Part shown: positions 37,306 through 46,773 of the stretch, in pieces
Layout: each line of letters begins with the position of its first letter
Numbering within the stretch: position 1 is the stretch's first letter
NCBI GenBank assembly: GCA_947629325.1
Contig: CANRDE010000006.1
Location: 1 to 52,069, forward strand
Length of the DNA stretch: 52,069 nt
Reading direction: 5' to 3'
Origin: an uncultured Bacilli bacterium
GTDB taxonomy: Bacteria; Bacillota_I; Bacilli_A; RF39; UBA660
Program-made: the position numbers and the translations under genes
Notes under the pieces: model-generated
Told to the model about the DNA's origin: nothing
The model's input: the letters and a program-made list of their open reading frames with translations, nothing else
Databases searched by the model: none

Positions 37306-38322
37306 ATGTTTAATAAAGTATATGAAAAAGTTAAAAATTTTTTAAAATATAATTATAAAATATTAATTGTTTTTACTATTTTAATCTTTTTATTTTATTA
37401 TGAATTTCCTTATATTATCTATAAAAGTGGGGGTACTATTGATTTAGAAAATAGAATAGTAATAGATAAAGAATATAAAGAAGAGGGTTCTTTACAAATG
37501 AGCTATGTAACTGCTATTAAAGGGACAGCTCCATTTATTTTATTGTCCTATCTAATTCCCGATTGGGATTTATATCCTTTAGAAGAAGTCACTAACGAAG
37601 AAAGTTACGAAGATGTTTTAGAAATAGGCAAGGAGTATTTAAATGAAGGTATTAATAATGCTATTATAGCAGCCTTTAATGAATCTGATTATGATTTGAC
37701 AATAACAAAATACATAAATAAAGTGATATATATTGGTGATAAAGCTAAAACTAATGTGCAAATTGGTGATATCATCATATCAGTAGATGATAAAGAAGTA
37801 AATTCCCTAGATGATTTAAAAAATTATATTAATTCTTTAGAAGAAAATACCAAGGTTAATATTAAAGTTTTAAATAATGACAAAGAGAAAAATCGAACGG
37901 CAATTGTATATAAAGACGAAGATGATTCTTTAAAGGTTGGGATAGCTTTTAAAACATCTTTTGAATATGAAACCGAAATACCAGTTAGTGTAAAAACTAA
38001 AAATAATGAATCAGGTAGCAGTGGCGGGTTAATGACTAGCCTTGCTATTTATAATGCCTTAACTGAGGAAGATATAACTCATGGTTTAAATATAATTGGC
38101 ACCGGTTCTATTAATTATGATGGAACTGTCGAAGAAATTGGTGGAGTAAAATATAAAGTTTTAGCTGCGGAAAAGAAAAAAGGGGATATATTCTTATGCC
38201 CAGAGGCTAATTATGAAGAAGCTATTAAAGTTAAAAAGAAACGAAATTTAAAAATTAAAATTGTTAAAGTTAAGACCTTAAAAGATGCAATCGCCTATTT
38301 AGAAAATGAAAATAATAAATAA
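37306..38322 (+). CDS. PDZ-Lon (S16) protease, YlbL-like
   Basis: N-terminal TM, PDZ region QIGDIIISVDDKEVNSLDDLKNYI, SGSSGGLMTSLAIYN (Ser) and GGVKYKVLAAEK (Lys). ATG 37306 after aggtga. Confidence 0.9.
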   Translation: MFNKVYEKVKNFLKYNYKILIVFTILIFLFYYEFPYIIYKSGGTIDLENRIVIDKEYKEEGSLQMSYVTAIKGTAPFILLSYLIPDWDLYPLEEVTNEESYEDVLEIGKEYLNEGINNAIIAAFNESDYDLTITKYINKVIYIGDKAKTNVQIGDIIISVDDKEVNSLDDLKNYINSLEENTKVNIKVLNNDKEKNRTAIVYKDEDDSLKVGIAFKTSFEYETEIPVSVKTKNNESGSSGGLMTSLAIYNALTEEDITHGLNIIGTGSINYDGTVEEIGGVKYKVLAAEKKKGDIFLCPEANYEEAIKVKKKRNLKIKIVKVKTLKDAIAYLENENNK

Positions 38323-38331
38323 AAATATTAT

Positions 38332-38408
38332 AGAGAATTAATAATTTACAATATTTTACATATAAAATGACAATCTTTGTCGAACATATTGCAAATTATT
38401 AATTCTCT
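38332..38408. repeat. 77-nt structured inverted-repeat element with internal hairpins
   Basis: Perfect 16-bp arms agagaattaataattt / aaattattaattctct, plus inner caatat/atattg, plus internal hairpins ttta-cata-taaa and gacaa-tct-ttgtc. Confidence 0.75.
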
Positions 38409-38525
38409 TTTAAAATAACATTTTAGGAAAGGAATTTATTTTAGCAACTAATTATTAGCAAAAATAAACTAAAAATATATAGTATATTATTTTTAAAAGC
38501 TATATACTTATTTTAGAGGTGAATT

Positions 38526-40706
38526 ATGTTAAAATTAAAAAATGTCTCAAAATATTATTATAAAGATGGCGTAATTGCATCTGGTTTTACAAAAGTAAAT
38601 TTAGAATTACATTTAGGTGAATTTGTTGTTATTACTGGAGAATCTGGTTCCGGTAAATCAACTTTATTAAATGTTTTGTCGGGGCTCGATTCTTATGAAG
38701 ATGGGGAAATGTATATTAATGGCCAAGAGACAAGTCATTATACTGAAGAAGACTATCTTTTATATAGACGTAAATATGTAAGTAATATATTTCAGAATTT
38801 TAATTTAGTTAATAGCTATACTGTTTATCAAAATATTGAACTAGCCATGTTGATGAATGGAAAGAGCAAAAAAGAAATTAAAAAGTATGTTAATGATTTA
38901 ATAGAGAAAGTGGGATTAAAAAAATATCGTAATACATTAACTTCGAAATTATCGGGAGGGCAAAAACAAAGAGTTGCAATAGCGCGGGCTCTAGCCAATG
39001 ATACGCCCATTATTGTGGCAGACGAACCTACAGGAGCTTTAGATAGCAAGGCTTCTGCTAATATTTTAAAATTATTATATGAAATATCCAAAGACAAATT
39101 AGTAATTGTGGTTACCCATAATAAAGCCGAAATTGAAGCCTATGCAACTAGATTGATTAGAATGCACGATGGCAAAATTTTAGAAAATAAAGAAATTAAA
39201 AAAATAAATAGTGATAATAAATTAAAAGCGAAAGAAGTTAAAAATATTACATTTTTAAGTAAGCTTAGACTTGGTATCAGAAATGCTTTTAATATTCCCA
39301 TTAAATTCGTTTTAATGGTCGGCATATTTTTATTAATTACCTTAACTCTAATTAGTAATTATGCTGGCTTTCAAATATCAGAAAATGAAGAGTTAAGCTA
39401 TGCCTATACTAATTATTTTATTGATGATAGTGATTATAGAATTGTAGTCAAAAAGGAAGATAAAACAGCTTTTACTTCAAATGATTATTCAGAAATCAAA
39501 AAAATAGATAATGTAGATCATATTGTGGAGAATGATTTATTAAATGATTATATATTAAATTTAAGTAATGATAATTTATACATTTCGGGAACTATAAAAA
39601 GTGCTGCCGAAATTAATCAAGTATCTGTTGGGAGATTGCCTCTTACAGCTGATGAAATTGTCATTAAAGGCAGTAGCGAAAATTGGTATATTAGTAATAA
39701 TGGTAAGGAAGTTTTAAACGTTCTTTTCCAATTAGATGATAACTATAAACAAGAGCGTTTAAAAGTAGTAGGCATTATATATGATGATGATATTCAATCC
39801 TTTGAATTTTATGCTCAAGATGAATTTTTAAACAAGATAAAAAAAGAACTAAATGCCAATTACAGCGATACTTATTATTATATTAATAATAAATATAATG
39901 AATTTAATTTTAGTATTATAACTACTGAAAATGTTGCCAAAGGGACTGTGTATTTAAAAGATACTTACAATTATTATTGCCCTAATTTTGATTGTAAGAA
40001 CGTCAATTTTAGTGTTAAAGTAGAAAATATTTATTATCAAGATAAAGCCGATTTAATTATTAAAGATGTTTATACCAAAGAAAATTCGCAAAAATTAGTT
40101 GGTTATGATTATAATCAATTAGATTCTGTTATTTTTATGAATCCTGATGATTATGATGCCATATATAATAAAGGCAATTATCAAAGTTCGATATACGTAA
40201 AGGAAATAAAAGATATTGCTTCAACAGTTAAAGATTTAAAAAAGATGGGATATACTTCCTTAGCAATTCGCGATGCTAAACAAAATGATCTGGAAACAAT
40301 AGTCCAAATTATTAAAATTTTCAAATTAATTGTAACTCTTGCCCTAATTATAACGCTATTCTTTATAAGTTATTTTATTATAAAAATAATTTATAAATCT
40401 CGTAATAGTTATTATACTACCTTAAGAACCTTAGGAAGTACTAAAAGCGTATGTGTTAAAATTTTAATGTTAGAATTAATAACTTTAGCCACAATTACTT
40501 ACACCTTATTTTTAATGTTTATTTCGTTGGTCAAGAAAGACTTTATTCAAGTGGCCTATTTTAAAGAACTAGCAATGTATGTAGGCCTTAAAGAATATTT
40601 CTTAGTTTATTTAATTCTAATATTAATATCTGTATTAATGTCTTTAAGATATGGCCGCAAAATTTTTAAAGAATCAATTATTAAAACATACGGGGAGAGA
40701 TTATAA
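38526..40706 (+). CDS. ABC transporter, ATPase fused to FtsX-like permease
   Basis: GESGSGKST, LSGGQKQRVAIARAL, IVADEPTGALDSK; four TM in C-terminal part. Confidence 0.92.
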   Translation: MLKLKNVSKYYYKDGVIASGFTKVNLELHLGEFVVITGESGSGKSTLLNVLSGLDSYEDGEMYINGQETSHYTEEDYLLYRRKYVSNIFQNFNLVNSYTVYQNIELAMLMNGKSKKEIKKYVNDLIEKVGLKKYRNTLTSKLSGGQKQRVAIARALANDTPIIVADEPTGALDSKASANILKLLYEISKDKLVIVVTHNKAEIEAYATRLIRMHDGKILENKEIKKINSDNKLKAKEVKNITFLSKLRLGIRNAFNIPIKFVLMVGIFLLITLTLISNYAGFQISENEELSYAYTNYFIDDSDYRIVVKKEDKTAFTSNDYSEIKKIDNVDHIVENDLLNDYILNLSNDNLYISGTIKSAAEINQVSVGRLPLTADEIVIKGSSENWYISNNGKEVLNVLFQLDDNYKQERLKVVGIIYDDDIQSFEFYAQDEFLNKIKKELNANYSDTYYYINNKYNEFNFSIITTENVAKGTVYLKDTYNYYCPNFDCKNVNFSVKVENIYYQDKADLIIKDVYTKENSQKLVGYDYNQLDSVIFMNPDDYDAIYNKGNYQSSIYVKEIKDIASTVKDLKKMGYTSLAIRDAKQNDLETIVQIIKIFKLIVTLALIITLFFISYFIIKIIYKSRNSYYTTLRTLGSTKSVCVKILMLELITLATITYTLFLMFISLVKKDFIQVAYFKELAMYVGLKEYFLVYLILILISVLMSLRYGRKIFKESIIKTYGERL

Positions 40707-43132
40707 TGATAAAGTTAGAAAACGTAAATAAATATTTTAATAAACATAAAAAAAATCAAATTCATGTAATAAATAATACTAGTATTACTTTTCCCAATTT
40801 TGGTTTAGTAGCAATATTAGGACCATCTGGTTGTGGTAAGACTACTTTACTAAATGTTATTGGTGGTCTTGATAAAGTATCAAATGGTAATATTTATGTT
40901 AATGGGCAAAAAATTACGAAAAAGAGTAGTAAACATATTGATGAAATTAGAAATTTAAATATCGGTTATATTTTTCAAGATTATAAATTGGTAGATAATA
41001 TGTCAGTTTATGATAACGTGGCCTTATCTTTAAAAATAATTGGTATAAAAGATAAAGCCGAAATTGATAAAAGAGTAATGTATACTTTAGAAAAAGTCAA
41101 CATGGATCGATATAAAAATAGACCGGCAGGAATGCTTTCCGGAGGGGAACGACAACGGGTAGGAATTGCCAGAGCCTTAGTTAAAAATCCTAAAATAATT
41201 ATTGCTGATGAACCAACTGGCAATTTAGATAGTAAAAATAGTTTAGAAATTATGAATATTATTAAAAGCATTTCTAATAAGTATTTAGTTATTTTGGTAA
41301 CTCATGAAGAAGAATTAGCAAGATTTTATGCGACTAGAATAATTGAATTAAAAGACGGAATAGTTATAAAAGATTATGAAAATCAAAATGTTGATGCTTT
41401 AAATTATCAAATTGAAAATAGAATTTATTTAAAAGATTATAAAGATATTCAAAAAATCCAAAAAGATAATATGAATATTAATATTTATCGTAATAATAAT
41501 GAAGAATTAAATATTAATGTAGTCTTTAAAAATGGAAATATTTATATTGAAACTAAAACCGGAGATAAAATTGAAGTTGTTGAAAATAATTCTAACATTG
41601 AACTTTTAGATAAACATTATGAAGAAATTAAAAATCATAATATAACTACCGATTTTGATATAGAAAAAGTAGCTAATTCTAATTATAAAACTAAATATAG
41701 TAGCATTTTTAAATTAGGATCATTTATTTCTTATGGTTTTAAAAAATTACTGGATTATCCAATTTTAAAAAAGATTCTTTTAGGAGGATTTTTCCTATCA
41801 GGAATGTTTATCTTCTATGCGGTATCTTCCATTTTGGCAACATTAAATATAGAAGATAAAGATTTTATAACCTTCAATAAAAAATATTTAACCGCAACAG
41901 TTAATAACCTCAGCGTTAATGATTATGAATCATTTGCAAATAATGCCAGTATTAATTACATTTTACCTAATAATAGTTTGGTTACATTCAAAATAAAATA
42001 TGATAAATATTTACAAACAAAATTTGGCTACGGTCTATTTAGCGCTTCTTTATCGTCTTTAGATATGTTAAAAGATGATGATATTTACCTAGGTAGAATG
42101 CCCCAAAATGATTATGAAATCGTGGTAGATAAAATGGTTATCAATAACTTTATTAACCAAAATGATAGTAAATCTGCTGGTTTTGCCGAATTGCAAGATT
42201 TTCTTAATCACGATATTTATTTAAATAATATGCCACCTTTTAGGCTGGTCGGAATTAGTGATTTAGAAGAGCCTAATATATATGCAAATAAAGATATGTT
42301 TATAAATATGATTGCCAATAGTGTTAAAGAAGATAACTATAATGATTATAATGAAAATAATATATTAGATTATAAATTGTTTATTGATAAAGAAATTAAG
42401 TTGGTTAAAGGAAATTTACCATTAAATGATTATGAAATAATTGTTAATAAAGATCAAGAAGAATTTTTACCAATTAATCAAAAAATTGATACCAAAATCA
42501 ATGGTCAAGGTTTAAAAGTAGTGGGATATTACGAAAATATTGATAACACATCTTACAATAATATTTTTACTAATGTTAATACTATAAAACAAGAATTAAT
42601 TATGAGTGCATCAAGTTTAACAATTTATCCTAATGATAAAGAAGAGGCAATTAATTTGTTTCATCAAAAAAAGGTATATGTTCGCGATTCTTATGAATAC
42701 GCTAAAAAAGAATATTTGAGTAGTCAACATGATACCATAGTTAATACTTTGATTATTTCGGGAGTAATATTAGGAATTTCTTTAATTGAAATATTACTTA
42801 TGATTAGATCTTCGTTTTTATCAAGAATTAAAGAAGTAGGTATATATAGAGCAATAGGAATCAAAAAAGGTGATATTTATAAAATGTTTTCCGGAGAAAT
42901 ATTAGCAATAACTTGCACTAGTAGTTTTACGGGAATAATTCTGATGAGTTATATTTTGTCTTGTTTAAAAAAGGTCCCTTATATTGGCAGTATGTATATG
43001 GTAAATCCTTTTACCTTATTAGTTAGCATTATTATTGTTTTAATATTTAACTTACTTGTTGGGTTATTACCAGTATACAATACTATTAAAAAAACACCGG
43101 CAGCAATTTTAGCCCGGTATGATGTTGATTAG
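40706..43132 (+). CDS. ABC transporter, ATPase fused to FtsX-like permease
   Basis: GPSGCGKTT, LSGGERQRVGIARAL, IIADEPTGNLDSK; SRIKEVGIYRAIGIKKGDI. Start overlaps upstream stop (TAATG). Confidence 0.92.
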   Translation: MIKLENVNKYFNKHKKNQIHVINNTSITFPNFGLVAILGPSGCGKTTLLNVIGGLDKVSNGNIYVNGQKITKKSSKHIDEIRNLNIGYIFQDYKLVDNMSVYDNVALSLKIIGIKDKAEIDKRVMYTLEKVNMDRYKNRPAGMLSGGERQRVGIARALVKNPKIIIADEPTGNLDSKNSLEIMNIIKSISNKYLVILVTHEEELARFYATRIIELKDGIVIKDYENQNVDALNYQIENRIYLKDYKDIQKIQKDNMNINIYRNNNEELNINVVFKNGNIYIETKTGDKIEVVENNSNIELLDKHYEEIKNHNITTDFDIEKVANSNYKTKYSSIFKLGSFISYGFKKLLDYPILKKILLGGFFLSGMFIFYAVSSILATLNIEDKDFITFNKKYLTATVNNLSVNDYESFANNASINYILPNNSLVTFKIKYDKYLQTKFGYGLFSASLSSLDMLKDDDIYLGRMPQNDYEIVVDKMVINNFINQNDSKSAGFAELQDFLNHDIYLNNMPPFRLVGISDLEEPNIYANKDMFINMIANSVKEDNYNDYNENNILDYKLFIDKEIKLVKGNLPLNDYEIIVNKDQEEFLPINQKIDTKINGQGLKVVGYYENIDNTSYNNIFTNVNTIKQELIMSASSLTIYPNDKEEAINLFHQKKVYVRDSYEYAKKEYLSSQHDTIVNTLIISGVILGISLIEILLMIRSSFLSRIKEVGIYRAIGIKKGDIYKMFSGEILAITCTSSFTGIILMSYILSCLKKVPYIGSMYMVNPFTLLVSIIIVLIFNLLVGLLPVYNTIKKTPAAILARYDVD

Positions 43133-43135
43133 GAA

Positions 43136-43158
43136 AGAAGCTTTTAGGCTTCTTTTTT
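43136..43158 (+). terminator. Intrinsic terminator
   Basis: agaagc-ttttag-gcttct + T tract. Confidence 0.7.
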
Positions 43159-43199
43159 TAGGCAATAAAAAAACTAACAATCTGTTAGTAATATTCAAA

Positions 43200-43276
43200 T
43201 GGTGACCCGTACGGGATTTGAACCCATGTATGCATGCGTGAAAGGCATGTGTGTTTAACCACTTCACCAACGGGCC
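43200..43276 (-). tRNA. tRNA-Glu(UUC)
   Basis: Reverse complement GGCCCGTTGGTGAAGTGGTTAAACACACATGCCTTTCACGCATGCATACATGGGTTCAAATCCCGTACGGGTCACCA. Confidence 0.93.
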
Positions 43277-43280
43277 ATAA

Positions 43281-43357
<77 letters not shown>

Positions 43358-43551
43358 ATTCAGTTACGTCTAGTAAATTGTATAATAAATATTAAAAAAA
43401 AGCAAGTACTTTTTTATATTTTCCCTAAATCCATTTTTAAATTGTTTAATATAATAAAGAAATAGCAGAAATAAAAGTATTTATAAATTATTATTGATTT
43501 ATGATTTTCTTGTTCTCCTATTCATGTTATAATTTATTTGGTAGGTGTTTT

Positions 43552-44181
43552 ATGAAAAAAGCGGGGATCTGTTTTTTAATTTTATTTTTGATAATCGGGG
43601 GAGTGGTAGGATTTTTCTTCGGTAAAAAAATAATTGAAGATAAAAAAATTGCTGAAATCAAAAAGGGCTGGTATATTGAAGTAATTTATGAAGATCCTAT
43701 TAATGTTCGAAAAGAGCCAAATGCGAATTCTAAGTCTCTGGGTACGGTAAAAAAAGGAGAAGTATATAAAGTTTTAGATGTTAATACCGAAAGTAATATT
43801 TATTTTTGGTATAAAATTGAATATGGGGATAAAGAAGGTTGGGTAGCATCTGGGCGAAAAATTCACTGGGTAAATGATGTTAACAATCCTAATGATATTG
43901 CTGAACCTGTTATTAAATTTTATGATGATGTTTATAAAGTTGTGAGTATTTCGGATATTAATTATAAGCATTTAGAAGTAATTGAAGATACTGATGATTA
44001 TACTATAACTCATGTAATTTATCATGAAGTTAAACCATCAGAATTTATTGATCAATATTGGATATTATATACTATCACCGATGGGGCTGGTAAAAGTTCT
44101 TCTAAATTACAAAAAATAGAATTTGAAGAAAAACCTGACGAATCACAAGTATTAGATTTTAAAAATTATAAAGCCAAATGA
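43552..44181 (+). CDS. Membrane-anchored SH3b-domain protein
   Basis: N-terminal TM then INVRKEPNANSKSLGTVKKGEVYKVLDV...YGDKEGWVASGRKIHWV. Start refined from 43501 to ATG 43552. Confidence 0.82.
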   Translation: MKKAGICFLILFLIIGGVVGFFFGKKIIEDKKIAEIKKGWYIEVIYEDPINVRKEPNANSKSLGTVKKGEVYKVLDVNTESNIYFWYKIEYGDKEGWVASGRKIHWVNDVNNPNDIAEPVIKFYDDVYKVVSISDINYKHLEVIEDTDDYTITHVIYHEVKPSEFIDQYWILYTITDGAGKSSSKLQKIEFEEKPDESQVLDFKNYKAK

Positions 44182-44228
44182 TATTTTGACATAAATTAAT
44201 AATTGTCTAAATTATAAATAGGAGTCCT

Positions 44229-44644
44229 ATGCATGAATTGACTAAAATAATGATTAAAAAATATGCTTTGAATAAATTGAAATATGATTTTATGGGTTAT
44301 GAATTTAGTAATATTAGTCAACTATCATTTCATCATTTAATAATTCCTCATCGAGAATGTAAAAATCTGGGATTAGGAGAAGGCCGTTTCATATGGAATG
44401 CGCAATCTTAAGACAAAATACAGCTCATGATTACTTACACGTTATAGAAAAATATGATCCAGAAAGATTTTACGCTATAACCAATGAAATGATTGATGAA
44501 AACATTAAAGGACATTTAGATATTGAAAATATTAGATATATTGATGACATTTTAAAAGGGTTTGAAAGAGAATTTTATGGGAAACATATGAAACGAGGAA
44601 ATCCAATAATAAAAGAAGAATATTTGAAACGAAAATTAGGTTAA
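44229..44644 (+). pseudogene. HNH-like / phage-type protein gene split by a single-base frameshift
   Basis: Upstream ORF ends HHLIIPHRECKNLGLGEGRFIWN|AQS*; downstream ORF resumes AILRQNTAHDYLHVIEKYDPERFY. Adding one G at about 44400 gives ...FIWNGAILRQNT... Confidence 0.75.
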
Positions 44645-44666
44645 TAGAATTTTACCTAATTTTTTA
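44633..44666 (+). terminator. Intrinsic terminator-like hairpin
   Basis: aaaattaggt...acctaatttttta. Confidence 0.6.
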
Positions 44667-44717
44667 TTGGAATAATAATAAAAAAATATCCTGAAATGAG
44701 GATATTTTAATTTTCAA

Positions 44718-44793
44718 TGGTGTCCCCTTAGGGATTCGAACCCTAGACCCACTGATTAAGAGTCAGTTGCTCTACCAACTGAGCTAAGGAGAC
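44718..44793 (-). tRNA. tRNA-Lys(CUU)
   Basis: Reverse complement GTCTCCTTAGCTCAGTTGGTAGAGCAACTGACTCTTAATCAGTGGGTCTAGGGTTCGAATCCCTAAGGGGACACCA. Confidence 0.94.
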
Positions 44794-44851
44794 GTCTAAA
44801 TATAACAATATAAATTATAGCGTAGAATATAAAAAAAAGCAAGCATCCATT

Positions 44852-45358
44852 TTAATTATTATGATCAATTGATACTATAGAAATAATAGTGCCATTAAAA
44901 GCATTTACTTTATATTCATATCGTTTATTTAGATAATAAAAAACAACATTATAAATCGGCGTATAATCTTCTAAAGAAATATTTTGAGATAGAATGTTAG
45001 CATTTTCCTTATTAATCTTGGCATGATTAAAGACAATATTTAAAATTTCTTCTTCCGGTAAATACGTAGCTTTATCTAAAGGCTTTTTCTTCATATATAT
45101 AATTTTTTTAGTATGAGCATTTATCTGATATTCATAATAATTGTTTTCATCATTTAATTTTAAAGTATAAACATAGTTTTGTTTATTAAATTCAGTACTG
45201 GTAAAATAATAATTTTGATTTTTAAAAGCAATATCTTTTAGAACAATATCTTGAGCTTCATCTAAACTGATATAATGATTTTGCCAATAATAATTAACAC
45301 TGCCAATGATTATAATGGCAATCAAAATAGTAAATACAATACTTAATATTCTTTTCAT
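44852..45358 (-). CDS. Membrane-anchored PepSY-like domain protein
   Basis: N-terminal TM; two PepSY-like segments (ISLDEAQDIVLKDI...YYEYQINAHTKKIIYMKKK and YEYKVNAFNGTIISI). Confidence 0.72.
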   Translation of the reverse strand: MKRILSIVFTILIAIIIIGSVNYYWQNHYISLDEAQDIVLKDIAFKNQNYYFTSTEFNKQNYVYTLKLNDENNYYEYQINAHTKKIIYMKKKPLDKATYLPEEEILNIVFNHAKINKENANILSQNISLEDYTPIYNVVFYYLNKRYEYKVNAFNGTIISIVSIDHNN

Positions 45359-45425
45359 ATTTTAATAATATCATAAAATATAGTAAAATAATACCTTAAA
45401 TGTTATAATGGTTGTGGTGGTTTAA

Positions 45426-46700
45426 ATGTTTGTTGATGAAATTACTTTAAAAATAATTGCCGGAACCGGAGGAGACGGGTGTACCTCTTTTCGAAGGGAA
45501 AAATTTGTGCCAATGGGTGGTCCCGATGGTGGTAATGGTGGCAAAGGCTCAGATATAATTTTTATTGTTGATCCAGGATTAAAAACTTTAATTGATTTAA
45601 GATATATGAAAACAATTAAAGGTAATAAAGGTGTAAATGGTAAAGGCTCTAATCAATATGGAGCTAATGCCGATGATGTTATTATTAAAGTCCCTTTAGG
45701 GACTACAATAACTGATTTAGATACTGGCTTAGTTATTGCAGATTTAGTTAATTTGGAAGATAAAGCGGTAATTTGCAAAGGGGGAAGGGGTGGCAAAGGT
45801 AATAAATCATTTGCTACGCATGATAATCCGGCTCCTAAATTTAGTGAAAAAGGGGAACCAGGCGAAATTAAGCTTATTAAATGTGAATTAAAAATGTTAG
45901 CAGATGTGGGCTTAGTTGGTCTTCCTTCTGTTGGCAAAAGTACATTATTGTCTCAAATAAGTGCTAGTAAGCCTAAAATTGCTGCCTATCATTTTACTAC
46001 TTTATCTCCAAATTTAGGCGTTGTTAAATTAAAGAATCATCAAACTTTTGTAATGGCGGATTTGCCAGGATTAATTGAAGGTGCTGCTAATGGAGTTGGC
46101 TTGGGGGATAAATTTTTAAAACATGCTATGCGAACGAAAATCATTTGTCATATCATTGATATGAGTGGAGAAGAAGGAAGAAATCCGCTTGATGATTATG
46201 AAGTTATTAGAAAAGAATTAAATAATTATAGTGAAAAACTTGGTAATAAAGAGGAAATTATTGTTGCTAATAAAATGGATTTAGAAGGGGCGAATAGTAA
46301 TTTAGAACAATTTAAAATTAAATATCCAACCAAAACTATTTTTCCTATTAGTGCTATGCATAACGAAGGGATAAATGAATTATTAAATTATATTGGTAAT
46401 AAACTGGCTGAAGAAAAGACCACAGAAATTTATGACGAAAATGAGTTGGAAAGTCATATGATATTTAAATTTAAAAGCGAAAAACCATACACTATTGAAA
46501 AAGTTAACGATGTTTGGGTGCTTAAGGGCAAAGAAATAGAAAGACTATTTAACATGACGAAATTTAATGAAGACGAAGCCGTTTTAAGGTTTGCTCGAAA
46601 ACTTCGGGGCATGGGAGTAGAAGACGAATTAGAAAAATTGGGAGCTAAGCGAGGAGACGAAGTCCAAATCTTAGATTATATTTTTGAATTTAAGGAATAA
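45426..46700 (+). CDS. obg: GTPase Obg/CgtA
   Basis: Glycine-rich Obg fold GGDGCTSFRREKFVPMGGPDGGNGGKGSDI, GLPSVGKST, DLPGLIEGAANGVGLG, NKMD. Confidence 0.97.
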   Translation: MFVDEITLKIIAGTGGDGCTSFRREKFVPMGGPDGGNGGKGSDIIFIVDPGLKTLIDLRYMKTIKGNKGVNGKGSNQYGANADDVIIKVPLGTTITDLDTGLVIADLVNLEDKAVICKGGRGGKGNKSFATHDNPAPKFSEKGEPGEIKLIKCELKMLADVGLVGLPSVGKSTLLSQISASKPKIAAYHFTTLSPNLGVVKLKNHQTFVMADLPGLIEGAANGVGLGDKFLKHAMRTKIICHIIDMSGEEGRNPLDDYEVIRKELNNYSEKLGNKEEIIVANKMDLEGANSNLEQFKIKYPTKTIFPISAMHNEGINELLNYIGNKLAEEKTTEIYDENELESHMIFKFKSEKPYTIEKVNDVWVLKGKEIERLFNMTKFNEDEAVLRFARKLRGMGVEDELEKLGAKRGDEVQILDYIFEFKE

Positions 46701-46712
46701 AAATTCCTTTTT
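46692..46712 (+). terminator. Intrinsic terminator overlapping obg stop
   Basis: aaggaat-aaaa-attcctt + T. Confidence 0.6.
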
Positions 46713-46773
46713 TAATTATTGCTAAATAATATTAAATATATTATAATGTTTTTAGAATATGATATAGGGTGAT

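Noticed and set aside
45653-45937. Minus-strand ORF, 94 aa, proline/serine-rich
   Set aside because: Antisense to the glycine-rich Obg domain, which explains the Pro content.
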